Below, piece after piece: positions 46,801 to 57,915 of a stretch of 64,000 nucleotides of DNA. The stretch lies in NCBI GenBank assembly GCA_903822495.1, contig CAIJPD010000015.1, forward strand, positions 1 to 64,000, in the 5' to 3' direction. Numbering within the stretch: the first letter of the stretch is position 1; every line of letters starts with the position of its first letter. The DNA comes from an uncultured Chloroflexota bacterium. GTDB lineage: Bacteria > Chloroflexota > Limnocylindria > Limnocylindrales > CSP1-4. The notes beneath the pieces are model-generated. The model had not been told where the DNA came from. It saw only the letters and a program-made list of their open reading frames with translations, and ran no database searches. The position numbers and the translations under genes are program-made.

Positions 46801-46998
46801 GTGCCCAAGATGAAGAGCCACAAGGCCGCCCAGAAGCGACTGGGCGTGTCCGGCAGCGGCAAGGTGATCCGGGTCCGCTCCTGGCGCGGCCACCACCTCG
46901 AGCTCAAGTCGTCCCGCCGGACCCGCCGCTACGCCGGCAAGTCCCTGGTCGGCGGCACCCACGCCAGCGCCGTTCGCCGGCTGCTGCCCTACCTCTAG
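46801..46998 (+). CDS. rpmI: 50S ribosomal protein L35
   Basis: GTG start; MPKMKSHKAAQKRLGVSGSGKVIRVRSWRGHHLELKSSRRTRR. Confidence 0.95.
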   Translation: MPKMKSHKAAQKRLGVSGSGKVIRVRSWRGHHLELKSSRRTRRYAGKSLVGGTHASAVRRLLPYL

Positions 46999-47011
46999 GA
47001 GCTGACCGGAC

Positions 47012-47362
47012 ATGGCTCGAGTCAAGCGGGGCGTAACGTCCCACAAGCGCCACAAGCGCCTTCTCCACGACGCAGAGGGTCGACGCGGCACTCGCTCGCG
47101 GCTGGTCAAGCCAGCGCGCGAGGCACTGCTCCACGCGATGGCGTATGCCACGCGTGACCGCAAGCAGCGCAAGCGCCAGATGCGCGGTCTCTGGATCGTT
47201 CGCATCAATGCGGCCGCCCGCCTCAACGGCGTCACCTACGGCCGCTTCATCGCCGGCCTGAAGCTCGCCAACGTCGAGATCGACCGCAAGATCCTTGCCG
47301 ATATCGCCATTCGCGACGCCGGCACGTTCACGCGGATCGCCGAGATCGCCAAGGGCGCCTGA
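47012..47362 (+). CDS. rplT: 50S ribosomal protein L20
   Basis: [68 protein letters not shown]. Confidence 0.97.
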   Translation: MARVKRGVTSHKRHKRLLHDAEGRRGTRSRLVKPAREALLHAMAYATRDRKQRKRQMRGLWIVRINAAARLNGVTYGRFIAGLKLANVEIDRKILADIAIRDAGTFTRIAEIAKGA

Positions 47363-47395
47363 TCCCGCCGGCTTCCCCGAGGAACCCGGAGCATC

Positions 47396-47427
47396 GAGCC
47401 CTCGACGTCGTGGACGATCGAGGGCTC
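47396..47427 (+). promoter_or_regulatory. Hairpin between rplT and pheS (candidate attenuator or processing/terminator element)
   Basis: GAGCCCTCGA / TCGAGGGCTC perfect 10-bp arms with additional CGTC/GACG inner pairing. Confidence 0.5.
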
Positions 47428-47481
47428 ATGATTCCCGGGACCGGCCAGCCGCCTCCCCACGCCACTACCAGGAAGGACGCC

Positions 47482-48522
47482 GTGGACCTCGCAGGCCTGA
47501 CCCGCGATCTCGAGGCGCTGCGCGACGAGGTCGTGTCCGCCGTCGCGGGCACCCAGGAGGTGTCGGCACTCGCCGCCCTCGAGGTGGACGTCCTGGGCAA
47601 GAAGGGCCGTCTCGGCGTGGTGCTGCGCGGCATCGGTGGGCTGCCCACGGATGACCGGCCGCGCGTGGGCGCGGTTGCCAACGCTGTCCGGGTGGCCGTG
47701 GAGGAGGTCTTCCAGGCCCGCGGCGTGGAGTTGCGCGCGAAGGAGCTCGAGGCCCGCTTCCGGGCCGAGACGGTGGACGTCACCACGCCGGGTCGCCCCA
47801 TTCGCCGAGGCTCCCTCCATCCCATCGTGGAGACCGCCGGCCGCATCGCCGAGATCTTCAGCCAGTTTGGCTTCGTGGTCCACGAAGGCCCGGAGGTCGA
47901 GGACGACCTCACCAACTTCCAGATGCTGAACATCCCGCCGGACCACCCGGCGCGAGACCTGTGGGACACCCTGTACGTCGACATCGACGGCAAGCTGCTG
48001 CGGACCCATACATCGCCCGGCCAGATCCGGGTGATGCATGCCAGCACGCCGCCCATTCGGGCGCTGCTGCCCGGACGCTGCTTCCGGTACGAGGCCATCG
48101 ACGCGTCGCACGCCTCGGAGTTCTTCCAGGTCGAGGGGCTGATGATCGACGAGGGCACCACGCTGGGCGACCTGCGTGGCCTGCTCGACCAGTTCGCCCA
48201 GGCCATGTTCGGCCAGGGCAAGCGGACCCGGTTCCGGCCCGGCTACTACCCGTTCACGGAGCCGTCGGTCGCCTTCGACGTGGAGTGCGTCGTGTGCGGC
48301 GGGTCGGGCTGCCCGGCCTGTTCGCGGAGCGGCTGGATGACCATCCTGGGGGCCGGCATGGTCCACCCGGTGGTGCTCCAGTACGGCGGTCTGGACCCGG
48401 AGCGCTACCAGGGCTTTGCGTTTGGGATGGGCGTGGAGCGGATCGCCAACCTCCGCCATTCCGTGGGCGATCTGCGCCTGTACATGGAGAACGACCTGCG
48501 CTTCCTGGAGCAGTTCCGATGA
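47482..48522 (+). CDS. pheS: Phenylalanyl-tRNA synthetase alpha subunit
   Basis: GRPIRRGSLHPIVETAGRIAEIFSQFGFVVHEGPEVEDD...LLRTHTSPGQIRVM; GTG start with AGGAAGG SD. Confidence 0.96.
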   Translation: MDLAGLTRDLEALRDEVVSAVAGTQEVSALAALEVDVLGKKGRLGVVLRGIGGLPTDDRPRVGAVANAVRVAVEEVFQARGVELRAKELEARFRAETVDVTTPGRPIRRGSLHPIVETAGRIAEIFSQFGFVVHEGPEVEDDLTNFQMLNIPPDHPARDLWDTLYVDIDGKLLRTHTSPGQIRVMHASTPPIRALLPGRCFRYEAIDASHASEFFQVEGLMIDEGTTLGDLRGLLDQFAQAMFGQGKRTRFRPGYYPFTEPSVAFDVECVVCGGSGCPACSRSGWMTILGAGMVHPVVLQYGGLDPERYQGFAFGMGVERIANLRHSVGDLRLYMENDLRFLEQFR

Positions 48523-48568
48523 CGCGGCAGCTGACGCGCCCGGTGCGCCTGGCCGGCTGGCCCCGGTC

Positions 48569-51067
48569 ATGAGAGTCCCCCTCTCCTGGCTGCGCGAATA
48601 CGTCGACATCCAGCTCACCCCCGAGCAGCTCGCCGAGCGTCTGACCCTCCTGGGCATGGAGGTCAAGGGCGTCGAGCGCTGGGGCGCCGAATGGCGAAAT
48701 GTCGTCGTGGGCGAGCTGCTGACCGTCGAGCCGCACCCGCGCGCCGACCGGCTCCACCTGACCACCGTCTCCATCGGCTCCGGCGAGCCGCTCCAGATCG
48801 TGTGTGGCGCCCACAACATCGCCCCGGGCCAGCGTGTGCCGGTGGCACTGCCGGGGGCCGTCCTCCCGGGCGATCGGCGGATCGAGCGCACCGAGAAGAT
48901 GGGCATCGCCAGCGCGGGGATGCTGTGCTCGGGCGACGAGCTCCGGATCACGTCGGACGGGGAGGGGATCCTCATCCTGCCGGCAGACATGCCGCTGGGC
49001 GCCGCCCTCGTGGACCTCCTGGGCGACGTGGTGCTCGATGTGGACGTGAAGCCCAACCGCGGCGATGCCCTGAGCATGCTGGGCCTCGCCCGCGAAGTGG
49101 CCGCCGTGACGGGCGCCCCGGTGCGCTGGCCAGAGATCGACGTCATCGAATCGGGACGGCCGGTGGGCGAGCGCCTCACGGTGACCGTCCGGGACCCTGA
49201 CCTGTGCGCGAGGTTCGTGGGCCGCTGGGTGAGCGGGGTCCGGATTGCGCCGTCACCGGACCAGGTCCAGATGCGCCTGCTGGCGGCCGGCATGCGGCCG
49301 GTCAGCAACGTCGTGGACGCCAGCAACTACGTGATGCTGGAGATGGGCAAGCCCATCCACACCTTTGATGCCGCCGCCATCCATGATGGCCGGATCGTGG
49401 TCCGCCGGGCCGTGGCCGGTGAGCGTATCGAGACGCTCGACCACGTCGAGCGCCACCTGGCGGACGACACGCTCCTGATCGCGGATCCGCGCGGGCCGCT
49501 GGCCATCGCCGGGATCATGGGCGGGGCCGGCTCGGAGATCGGGGACGCCACCACGGAGGTCATCGTCGAGTCGGCCGTCTTCGACCCGATCTCCATCCGG
49601 CGGACCGGGCAGCGCTACGCGCTCCGCTCGGAGGCCAGCCTTCGCTTCGAGAAGGGCCAGGAGCTTCGCCTGGCCCGGATCGGCGCCGACCGAACGGCGC
49701 AGCTGGTCGCGGCGTGGGCCGGCGGCGCGGTGGCGCCAGGCCGCGTCGACACCAACCCGGAGGAGCCGCGCGAGGCGCGTGTCGCGTTCCGTCCGTCGCG
49801 GGTCAACCGCCTGCTGGGCACGGCCCTGTCCACCGCGGAGCAGCGCGACCTGCTGCGGCTCGTGGGCGTCGCCACGGAGGAGGCAGTCCCGGCCTCCACC
49901 ACGATCGTCATCGCCGCGGGCACCAGGCCGCTCTCCGTCCCGGCCGGAACCACCGAGACGCTCCTTGCCGTCGTGCCGACGTGGCGACGGGACATCCTCA
50001 TCGAGGCCGACATCGCCGAGGAAGTCGCGCGCGTCCGAGGCTACGAGCTGGTCCCCGCCATGCTCCCGCGCACGCCCACGCCGGCTTGGCGACCCGACCC
50101 GCTGGAGCTGCGCGACGCCGTCCGCGCGACCCTGGCCGGAGCGGGCCTGACCGAGGTGGTCACGCTCGCCCTGGTCTCGCCGCGGCACGGCGAGGTCTTC
50201 GGGTGGTCCAGCGCCGACATCGCCGCCAGGGGCGAGACCGCGGCCGAGGGGTCGCCCATCACGGTCACCAACCCGCTCTCGAGCGAACACGCGATCCTCC
50301 GCCAGGGCCTGGTCGGCAGCCTTGCTGATGTCGTCTCGGCAAACCTGCGCCATGGCCTCCAGGACATGGCCATCTTCGAGATCGGCAAGGGATACGGGCG
50401 GTCCGGTGAACAGGCCATCGAATGGTGGCGAGCCGGCCTGGCCCTGACTGGTGCGGGCGACCCGGCCGCCTGGAATCGTCCGGCGCGGCCGGTAGACCTC
50501 GACGATGCCAAGGGTCTCGCCGAGATGCTCTGCCGCAGCCTCGGCCTGGAGCCGTCATGGACAGCCCTCGCTGACGAGGGTGTGTTGCACCCGGGCCGTG
50601 CGGCGCGCCTGGCGGGCCGGGACGCGTTGGGCGCGCTATGCCTGGCCGGCCGCGTCGGGGAGTTGCATCCGCGGCTGCTCGAGGCCTGGGAGCTTCGGAC
50701 GGATCGCCTGGTCGTCGCCGAGCTGTCGGTCGCCGGCCTCTCGGGTGGGGCTCTGCCGGGCGTCCGATCCACGCCGCCACCGCGCTTCCAGGCATCCGAA
50801 CGGGATCTCGCCATCGTGGTCGCCCGGGAGATTCCTGCAGCCGTCGTCGAGGCCGCCATCCGGTCCGCCGGGGGCGAGCTGCTCCGGACCGTGACGTTGT
50901 TCGACATCTACCAGGGCGCGCCGCTGTCGGCAGGCGAGCGAAGCCTTGCCTATCGCCTCGTCTACTCGGCAGGGGACCGGACGCCGACCGAACAGGAGGT
51001 CGAGGCAGCCGTTGCGGCGGTGACCGCATCTATCGCCGCCGTGGTCGGCGGCCGCATCCGATCCTGA
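48569..51067 (+). CDS. pheT: Phenylalanyl-tRNA synthetase beta subunit
   Basis: MRVPLSWLREYVDIQLTPEQLAERLTLLGMEVKGVE; B3/B4, B5, FDX-ACB domains. Confidence 0.96.
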   Translation: MRVPLSWLREYVDIQLTPEQLAERLTLLGMEVKGVERWGAEWRNVVVGELLTVEPHPRADRLHLTTVSIGSGEPLQIVCGAHNIAPGQRVPVALPGAVLPGDRRIERTEKMGIASAGMLCSGDELRITSDGEGILILPADMPLGAALVDLLGDVVLDVDVKPNRGDALSMLGLAREVAAVTGAPVRWPEIDVIESGRPVGERLTVTVRDPDLCARFVGRWVSGVRIAPSPDQVQMRLLAAGMRPVSNVVDASNYVMLEMGKPIHTFDAAAIHDGRIVVRRAVAGERIETLDHVERHLADDTLLIADPRGPLAIAGIMGGAGSEIGDATTEVIVESAVFDPISIRRTGQRYALRSEASLRFEKGQELRLARIGADRTAQLVAAWAGGAVAPGRVDTNPEEPREARVAFRPSRVNRLLGTALSTAEQRDLLRLVGVATEEAVPASTTIVIAAGTRPLSVPAGTTETLLAVVPTWRRDILIEADIAEEVARVRGYELVPAMLPRTPTPAWRPDPLELRDAVRATLAGAGLTEVVTLALVSPRHGEVFGWSSADIAARGETAAEGSPITVTNPLSSEHAILRQGLVGSLADVVSANLRHGLQDMAIFEIGKGYGRSGEQAIEWWRAGLALTGAGDPAAWNRPARPVDLDDAKGLAEMLCRSLGLEPSWTALADEGVLHPGRAARLAGRDALGALCLAGRVGELHPRLLEAWELRTDRLVVAELSVAGLSGGALPGVRSTPPPRFQASERDLAIVVAREIPAAVVEAAIRSAGGELLRTVTLFDIYQGAPLSAGERSLAYRLVYSAGDRTPTEQEVEAAVAAVTASIAAVVGGRIRS

Positions 51068-51236
51068 GTCCGGGCTCGACCCCGCTCGTCCAGTCGCCGG
51101 CAGGACTTCCGGTGGCGACGACGGACGCCAACGGTCGGGTTGCCTGCCGTCATTTTCCGCTGGTACCCTTGGGCCGCCGGTCGCCACCACCCTCCTCCGG
51201 CCTTCGTCCCACCAGTGCCAGGGAGCTCCGCTGCGC

Positions 51237-51821
51237 ATGACGGACTTCATCGACTCGATCCAGGTGTTCGACCTGCTGTTCATCGCCTTCCTGATCGGCA
51301 TGTTCGTGCTGGGCTACGTCCAGGGCGTCATCCGACGCCTGCTCGGCGTCCTCACCGTGACGTTCTCGTTCGTCCTGGCCGCCAACCTCCGGCAGCCCGT
51401 CGGGGACTTCCTCGTCCACAACTGGACGCAGTTCCCGGCCGACTACAGCCGGATGATCGGCTTCGGCGTGGTCTTCGCCGCGCTGTCCGTCACGTTTGCG
51501 CTGGCAACCCAGGTCTACTACAGGCCGGTCTCGCTGTGGCCCCAGACGCCGATGCTCGAGGACGTCACGGCCGGTCTTCTGGGCGTCGTGCAGGGCATGA
51601 TCATCATGCTGGCGATCGTCGCGATCATCGACCCGTTCTTCCACGGCTACGCCGTTCCCGCCAGCAACGAGCTGCCGGTCCTGCGCGGGTTCCACGACGG
51701 CCTCGACGGCTCCGCGGCCGACAATCTCTTTCGTGATGTGCTGATCCCCGGGTTCGACAAGGTCTTCGACGTCTTCATGCCCGACCAGGTCAAGATCGCG
51801 TTCCCGGGGCAGCCCTCCTGA
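51237..51821 (+). CDS. CvpA-family membrane protein
   Basis: [51 protein letters not shown]. Confidence 0.7.
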   Translation: MTDFIDSIQVFDLLFIAFLIGMFVLGYVQGVIRRLLGVLTVTFSFVLAANLRQPVGDFLVHNWTQFPADYSRMIGFGVVFAALSVTFALATQVYYRPVSLWPQTPMLEDVTAGLLGVVQGMIIMLAIVAIIDPFFHGYAVPASNELPVLRGFHDGLDGSAADNLFRDVLIPGFDKVFDVFMPDQVKIAFPGQPS

Positions 51822-52561
51822 CCCAGATTGATGGGTCACTCCTGGCTGGTCCCACGCTTCCGGCCGCCCGCGCCCTGCTGGGTGCCCGTCTCGTCCGGGA
51901 GGCCTCAGGCACCGCCGGCCCGTTTGTGCTCCGGCGCGTCGGACGGATCGTCGAAGTGGAGGCCTATCTCGGAGGGGACGACCGTGCGTCGCACGCGCGG
52001 TTCGGGCGGACCCGGCGGACGGCACCCATGTTCGGGCCGCCCGGCATCGCATACGTGTACCTTGTCTACGGGATGCACGTCTGCCTCAATGTCGTCACCG
52101 AGCCTGTCGGGTCACCGGCCGCCATCCTCATCCGCGCCGTGGAGCCGATGGAGGGTGTCCCTGCGATGCGTGCGGCCAGTCTGGACGCCTCGGCCCGTCG
52201 GGGCGGTGGTGCCGCCGCGCCCTCGCCGGTCGACGAGCGCATTGAGCGGGCGCGCGAGCGGCTGGCCGCCACGCCGGCGCATCGGCTGACCTCCGGCCCC
52301 GGCCTGGTTGGCGCCGCGTTTGGCCTGACCACGGCGTGCAACGGCCTGGACCTGCTCGACCCGGGCAGCCCGCTGCGCATCGAGGCCGCACCCGCCGAGG
52401 AACCACCCCCCGCGGTCGTCGCGGGTCCACGGATCGGGGTCGCGTACGCGGGGCCGGACTGGTCGGCTCGCCCGTGGCGGCTCTGGATTGCCGGCCACCC
52501 GTCGCTCTCCCGGCCCGGGACGCGCACCGGTGCCGGCGGACTGCCGGCCGGTCGCGGCTGA
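51818..52561 (+). CDS. mpg: DNA-3-methyladenine glycosylase (AAG/MPG family); apparent non-canonical start
   Basis: [18 protein letters not shown]...[52 protein letters not shown]. Confidence 0.85.
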   Translation: MTQIDGSLLAGPTLPAARALLGARLVREASGTAGPFVLRRVGRIVEVEAYLGGDDRASHARFGRTRRTAPMFGPPGIAYVYLVYGMHVCLNVVTEPVGSPAAILIRAVEPMEGVPAMRAASLDASARRGGGAAAPSPVDERIERARERLAATPAHRLTSGPGLVGAAFGLTTACNGLDLLDPGSPLRIEAAPAEEPPPAVVAGPRIGVAYAGPDWSARPWRLWIAGHPSLSRPGTRTGAGGLPAGRG

Positions 52562-52575
52562 GCGCCTCCTCGCCC

Positions 52576-54981
52576 ATGGACGTCCGCTCCCTGGCCCTGC
52601 TCGAGTTCCCCGCGATCCGGGCGCGGCTCGCCGCGCACGCCCAGTTCGATCCCAGCCGGCGTCTCGCCTCGGCACTGGAGCCCAGCGCTGATCCCGTGCT
52701 GGTGGCTCGTTGGCTCGATGAGACGGACCAGGCCCGCTCGTTCCTCGCCGATCGCCCCGGGGCGGGGATCGGGGCGGCTCACGACATCGGTCCGGCCGTG
52801 GAGCGCGCCGCGCGCGGCGGGCGCCTGGAGCCGGCGCAGTTCCTGGAGCTGGCAGAGACGCTCGACGCCGCGGCCCGGCTCGGCACGGTCCTCGCCGACG
52901 AGCGTCGGCCGCTGCTGCGTGCCCTGGGCCGTGGCATCCATCCGCTGCCGGCCCTGCGGTCGACGCTGGCACGCTCGTTCGACCCGATCGGCGAACTGCT
53001 CGACACCGCGTCGCCCCGCCTGGGTGGGATCCGGATGGCGGTCCGCTTCGCCTACGACCGGCTCCGACGTCGGCTGGACAGCCTCGTGGGCTCCGAGCTG
53101 GGCAGCGCGCTCCAGGAGCCCATCGTCACGCTCCGCAACGGCCGATACGTCGTGCCGGTCCGGGCGGACGCGCGCGGGCGTGTCAAGGGCATCGTCCACG
53201 ATGCCTCCGGGAGCGGTCAGACGCTCTTTGTCGAGCCGCTGGTCGTCGTGGAGCTGGGCAACGCATGGCGCGAGGCGCAGGCGGCCCAGCAGGCCGAGGT
53301 GGAGCGGATCCTCGACGAGCTGTCGGCCTACGTCGCGGCCCACGCGCCGCAGTTGCGCGAGACCCTGGAGTCGCTGGCGAGCTTCGACTTCTGGGCGTCC
53401 AAGGCGATCCTGGCGGGAGAGCTGGATGGAGTTCGTGCCGAGACCACGTCACGGGCGGAGGTGATCCTGCTCTCGGCACGCCACCCGGGCCTCTCCGGGC
53501 GGGTCATCCCGATCGACATCCGACTGGGTGACGGCTACAGCGCACTCGTGGTCACGGGACCCAACACCGGCGGCAAGACCGTCACCCTGCGGACGCTCGG
53601 GCTCCTCTCCGCCATGCACCAGGCGGGGCTCCACGTGCCGGCCGCGGACGGGAGTCGGCTGCCAGTCTTCCGCGACATCTTCGCGGACATCGGCGACGAG
53701 CAGTCGATCGCACAATCGCTGTCGACGTTCTCGGGCCATCTCAGGTCGATCATCCGGATCATCTCGGCGGCTGGGCCGGGTACGCTGGTCCTGCTCGACG
53801 AGCTGGGGGCCGGGACGGATCCCACCGAGGGCTCGGCGCTCGCCCAGGCGCTCCTCGACTACTTCATCCGGGCCGGGGCCCTGGTCGCGGCGACCACCCA
53901 CTACGCCGAGCTGAAGGCCTACGCGCAGACCGCGTCCGGCGCCCGGAACGCGTCCGTGGAGTTCGACCTGGAGACACTCTCACCTACCTACCGTCTGACC
54001 ATCGGGCTGCCCGGCAGCTCGCAGGCCTTCGCCATCGCGGATCGCCTGGGCTTGCCATCCGCGATCGTGGCGGACGCGCGGTCCCGTCTCTCCGACGCGC
54101 AGCGGGCGTTCGAGGCGACGCTCGCCTCGATCCGCACGACGGAGGGGGAGACCGGCGAGGCGCTGGAGCGCGCGCGGATCGCGGAGGCGCGCGCGACGAC
54201 GGCCCGGGCCGAGGCCGAGGAGGAGCGGAGGCGCGCACGCCGCGAGCGAGACGAGATTGTCCGGGCTGCGCGCGGGGAGGCGGAGCGCCTGGTCGCGTCC
54301 CTCCGCGACGAGTTGAGCGAATCGCGCCAACGCCTGGCGCGCGAGGTCGTCACGGAGCCCGCCCTCGACGCCGCGCTGGCGCGCGCAGAGGAGCACCTGG
54401 GTCGCGTCGCAATCCCGGGCCCAGACGCGGCCGAGGAGGCAGCCCGCCAGGCCGTGCCCCACGAGCGTCGATCCTGGCGTCCCGGCGAACGGGCCCGCAG
54501 CCGGAGCGGCGGCTGGGAGGGCCGGGTCGCGGCGATCGACAAGGGCGGGCGCCGCGCCACCCTGGAGTCCGGCGGGATGCGGATCAGCGTCGATGTCGAT
54601 GACCTCGAGCTGTCGCTGGGCTCCGGCGCCGCCGCGGGTGCGGGCCAGGGTCCGGACGGCTCCGGCCGCCGCCCCGCGCCGCCGCCGCGGGTGGCCACCA
54701 CCAACGTCGAGGCGATCCGGCTCAGCCGTGCTCGATCCGTCGCGTCCTCGCTGGATCTCCGCGGCGCACGCGTCGAGGAAGCGCTCGAGGCGCTGGACCG
54801 CTATCTGGAGGACGCCTCGCTGGGCGGCCTGCCGCGGGTCACGATCATCCACGGGATGGGCACGGGGGCGCTCCGCGACGCCGTCCGATCAACGTCCGCC
54901 GCGCACCCGCTGGTCACCGGGGTCCGTGCGGGCGAGCGCGGCGAAGGCGGCGACGGGGCCACGATCGTCAGCCTGGCCTGA
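52576..54981 (+). CDS. mutS2: Endonuclease MutS2 with C-terminal Smr domain
   Basis: TGPNTGGKTVTLRTLGL Walker A; DELGAGTDPTEGSALAQALLDYF; SLDLRGARVEEALEALDRYLEDASLGGLPRVTIIHGMGTGALR. Confidence 0.95.
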   Translation: MDVRSLALLEFPAIRARLAAHAQFDPSRRLASALEPSADPVLVARWLDETDQARSFLADRPGAGIGAAHDIGPAVERAARGGRLEPAQFLELAETLDAAARLGTVLADERRPLLRALGRGIHPLPALRSTLARSFDPIGELLDTASPRLGGIRMAVRFAYDRLRRRLDSLVGSELGSALQEPIVTLRNGRYVVPVRADARGRVKGIVHDASGSGQTLFVEPLVVVELGNAWREAQAAQQAEVERILDELSAYVAAHAPQLRETLESLASFDFWASKAILAGELDGVRAETTSRAEVILLSARHPGLSGRVIPIDIRLGDGYSALVVTGPNTGGKTVTLRTLGLLSAMHQAGLHVPAADGSRLPVFRDIFADIGDEQSIAQSLSTFSGHLRSIIRIISAAGPGTLVLLDELGAGTDPTEGSALAQALLDYFIRAGALVAATTHYAELKAYAQTASGARNASVEFDLETLSPTYRLTIGLPGSSQAFAIADRLGLPSAIVADARSRLSDAQRAFEATLASIRTTEGETGEALERARIAEARATTARAEAEEERRRARRERDEIVRAARGEAERLVASLRDELSESRQRLAREVVTEPALDAALARAEEHLGRVAIPGPDAAEEAARQAVPHERRSWRPGERARSRSGGWEGRVAAIDKGGRRATLESGGMRISVDVDDLELSLGSGAAAGAGQGPDGSGRRPAPPPRVATTNVEAIRLSRARSVASSLDLRGARVEEALEALDRYLEDASLGGLPRVTIIHGMGTGALRDAVRSTSAAHPLVTGVRAGERGEGGDGATIVSLA

Positions 54982-54997
54982 GGCCGCGGCGCCCGGG

Positions 54998-57889
54998 CTA
55001 CGGGGTTGGGGTGGGCGAGGGCGTCGGCGTGGGTGTGGTGCCCGGCCGGGGCGTCGGTGTCGGCGTCGGCGTCCCGCCTGGACGTGGCGTCGGTGTGGGC
55101 GTGGGTGATGGCGCCCGGGTGGGGACCGGGGTGAAGCACGCCTGGGTCGGGACCGGGACCGGGAAGGGCGTCGCGATGGGTGACGGGACCGGGGTCGGCG
55201 TGGGCGTCCCGCCCGGTCGCGGCGTCGGCCCGGCCGTGGGGCACGGCACCGGGATGGGGGTGCAGGTCTCGGTGGGGGCGAACTCGCCGCCCCACGTGGC
55301 CCCGAACGGGAAGAACTTGCCCCCGTAGAAGTAGCTGGTGAGGGTGGTGCGTTCCTGCGGCTTCGCGTTGCCGATGAGGGTCGCCGTTGGGTCGGGCGGG
55401 ATCTTGAGCGCCGTACCGGGCCCTTGGGCGGCGCGAGCCGCCCAGTCCATGGTGAACGGCTGGAACTGCGGGAGCCCGGGCTCCGCCTTGGTGAAATCGA
55501 GGTAGCCACGGGTCTCCATGGGGCCCGCGCAGCCCGGCTGCCAGAGCAGGCCGGTCGCCGTATCGACGTCGACCTGGGCGTGCAGGTCATCGACGCGGGT
55601 GGGCACCGTGCCCGGGATGAACAACTCCTTGACCGTCGTGGTGGTGAACGGTCCGGGCAGCAGGCCCGAGAAGGCATCGATCTCGGCCGTGACCAGGCCG
55701 GGTGGCTGGGTGAAGTCACTCACCGGCAGGGACTTGCTGACCTCGTTGAGGATCGCCGACCAGAGCGGCGCAGACGAATCCAGCGACAGGCTGCCCTTGT
55801 TGGGCTCGTTGTTGCTGTTGCCCATCCACACGCCGGCCGCCAAGGCCGGGGCCTTGGGGTCGGCCGGCGCCGCCAGAAAGCCGTAGGCGTGGACATCCCG
55901 GTTGTCCGACGTGGTGCCCGTCTTGTAGCCCGCCGGGCGACGCTTGCCGTTCGCGTCGGTGATCCACCACTCCGACCAGTACGGGTTGACGTCCTTCTGG
56001 GTGTTGCCGCTCAGGATGTCGGTGGTGATGAAGGCGGCCTGGGGACTCAGGACCTGGCGGCCCGAGGCGGTGCCATCGCCCAGCGGCCAGACGGGCTTGC
56101 CGTCGGCGTCCGTGACCGAAAGGATGGTCTCGCGCGGCATCAGGACCCCGCCATTGGCGATGGCACCGTAGGCGCCCAGGATCTCGATCGGGTGCGTCTC
56201 GAGGGTGCCAATGCTCTGGGAGACCACCGCGACCGTCGTGGGCTCGTATTGCAGCCCAAGGTCCTTGGTCCGTTGCAGCTGGTGGGGGAGGCCGTTGAGC
56301 AGTCCGGCCTTGATCGCCGGGACGTTGAGCGAGAACTGGAGCGCGGAGCGGAGCCGGACCGGACCCCGCTCCAAGAAGTCCGCCTGGGTGGGGTAGTAGC
56401 CCTTGCCAAAGTCGGTGGCCACGTCCATGAACATGGTTGCGGCGGTGAGCGTGTGGTCGTCGATCCCGATGGCGTAGTCGATGGGCTTGATTGACGACCC
56501 CGGCTGGCGCCAGCCGTCGGTGAGGACGTCGTACTGGGGCTGGAACTGGTCAGTGCCCTCGGCGTTGTAGCTGGCACTTCCGACGTAGGCGAGGATCTGG
56601 CCGGTCCGGTAGTCGATGATCGCGCTGGCCGCGTTCTGGATGTTGCGCTTGCGCAGGTTGAGGATCCACGAGTTGGCCGACTTGGGGATCCCGAGGTTTG
56701 CAAGGAAGGTCACGGGATCCGCCTGCTGTGGTCCTCGCGCCGCCGCGTAGGTCCATTTCTCGGCGACCTGCTGCATGCCCCAGTCGAGGGTGGTCACGAC
56801 CCGGTAGCCGCCGGTGTCGACCTTCTCGCAGGTGGTCGTCTCGTCGCCGCACAGGATGCGCGCCAGCTCGTTGCGGACTTGCCAGACGAAGTGCGCCGCG
56901 TTCCACGGCTTGACGGCCTGGGGGACCAGGATGATCGGCTCGGCCTTGGCCGCCTCGTACTCATCGATGGTGTGGGCCGTGCCGGAGAGGACGCTCCGGC
57001 CGGGAATCTTCATGAGATCAAGGATCCGGTCCCGACGCTGTGCGATCTCCGTGGTGGCCGGCACGATCAGCTGGCTGCTACCCGCGGGGCAGGATCCGCC
57101 CTCCGGGACCTCGACCGCGCACACCTTGACGGCGTTGCGGACCAGATCGAAGGCGGTTGGGGACTGTGGGATGCCGGCCAGCACGGCCATCTGGGCCAGG
57201 CTGAGGTCCTTGAGCTCCTTGCCGAAGTAGCCGAGGGCGGCGGCCCGCACGCCGTAACTCTGGTTCCCGTAGAAGTTCTGGTTGAGGTAGGCGGTGATGA
57301 TCTCCTTCTTTCCGACTTCGCCCGGGTACTCCTGCGTGAGTCGGATGGACTGGATGATCTCGCGCGCCTTGCGGTCGTAGACGGTGCCCGTGAAGGCCTC
57401 GGGTGGAAGCAGGCGGTTGCGCACCAGCTGCTGGGTGATCGTGGAGGCACCGCGGCCGGAGCCGGAGATGGTGTCCAGGCCCGCGGAGATGATGGCCAGC
57501 GGGTCGAACCCGGCGTTGGTCCAGTAGGTCTTGTCCTCGATGGCCGTGGTCGCGTCGATCAGCTCGGGCGGGATCTGGTCGAACGTGACCAGCTCTCGCT
57601 TCCGCTCACCCAGCCGCGCCAGCTCGACGGTGCCCGATCGATCGAGGATGACCGTCTGCTGATCGAAGGCGATGTTGTCGAGCAGGGCACGCGGATCCGG
57701 CAGGTCGCGGCTGTAGTAGGAGTAGGCGCTGACGGTGCCGACGAAGCCGATGAGCCCCGAGAACAACAGCCCTGCGAACAGCAGGACGGGGATGGCGACG
57801 ACGATGCCCCGACCGGCTCCGCCACCGCGGGGTCGCTGGGCGGCGCCGAGGCGGCGCCGGCGCTGGCGTCTGGCGAGGGTCTTCTGCAT
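54998..57889 (-). CDS. Class A penicillin-binding protein (transglycosylase/transpeptidase) with long Pro/Thr-rich C-terminal tail
   Basis: [72 protein letters not shown] tail. Confidence 0.93.
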   Translation of the reverse strand: MQKTLARRQRRRRLGAAQRPRGGGAGRGIVVAIPVLLFAGLLFSGLIGFVGTVSAYSYYSRDLPDPRALLDNIAFDQQTVILDRSGTVELARLGERKRELVTFDQIPPELIDATTAIEDKTYWTNAGFDPLAIISAGLDTISGSGRGASTITQQLVRNRLLPPEAFTGTVYDRKAREIIQSIRLTQEYPGEVGKKEIITAYLNQNFYGNQSYGVRAAALGYFGKELKDLSLAQMAVLAGIPQSPTAFDLVRNAVKVCAVEVPEGGSCPAGSSQLIVPATTEIAQRRDRILDLMKIPGRSVLSGTAHTIDEYEAAKAEPIILVPQAVKPWNAAHFVWQVRNELARILCGDETTTCEKVDTGGYRVVTTLDWGMQQVAEKWTYAAARGPQQADPVTFLANLGIPKSANSWILNLRKRNIQNAASAIIDYRTGQILAYVGSASYNAEGTDQFQPQYDVLTDGWRQPGSSIKPIDYAIGIDDHTLTAATMFMDVATDFGKGYYPTQADFLERGPVRLRSALQFSLNVPAIKAGLLNGLPHQLQRTKDLGLQYEPTTVAVVSQSIGTLETHPIEILGAYGAIANGGVLMPRETILSVTDADGKPVWPLGDGTASGRQVLSPQAAFITTDILSGNTQKDVNPYWSEWWITDANGKRRPAGYKTGTTSDNRDVHAYGFLAAPADPKAPALAAGVWMGNSNNEPNKGSLSLDSSAPLWSAILNEVSKSLPVSDFTQPPGLVTAEIDAFSGLLPGPFTTTTVKELFIPGTVPTRVDDLHAQVDVDTATGLLWQPGCAGPMETRGYLDFTKAEPGLPQFQPFTMDWAARAAQGPGTALKIPPDPTATLIGNAKPQERTTLTSYFYGGKFFPFGATWGGEFAPTETCTPIPVPCPTAGPTPRPGGTPTPTPVPSPIATPFPVPVPTQACFTPVPTRAPSPTPTPTPRPGGTPTPTPTPRPGTTPTPTPSPTPTP

Positions 57890-57915
57890 ACGGTTGGGCA
57901 CGATACCATGGGGGC

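Noticed and set aside
47236-49326. 696-aa minus-strand ORF opposite pheS/pheT
   Set aside because: Antisense shadow of certain aminoacyl-tRNA synthetase genes.
51068-51236. Weak stem-loops and an ATTTT stretch after pheT as an intrinsic terminator
   Set aside because: Stems are short (5-6 bp) or interrupted and the T-run is only four; not distinguishable from background.
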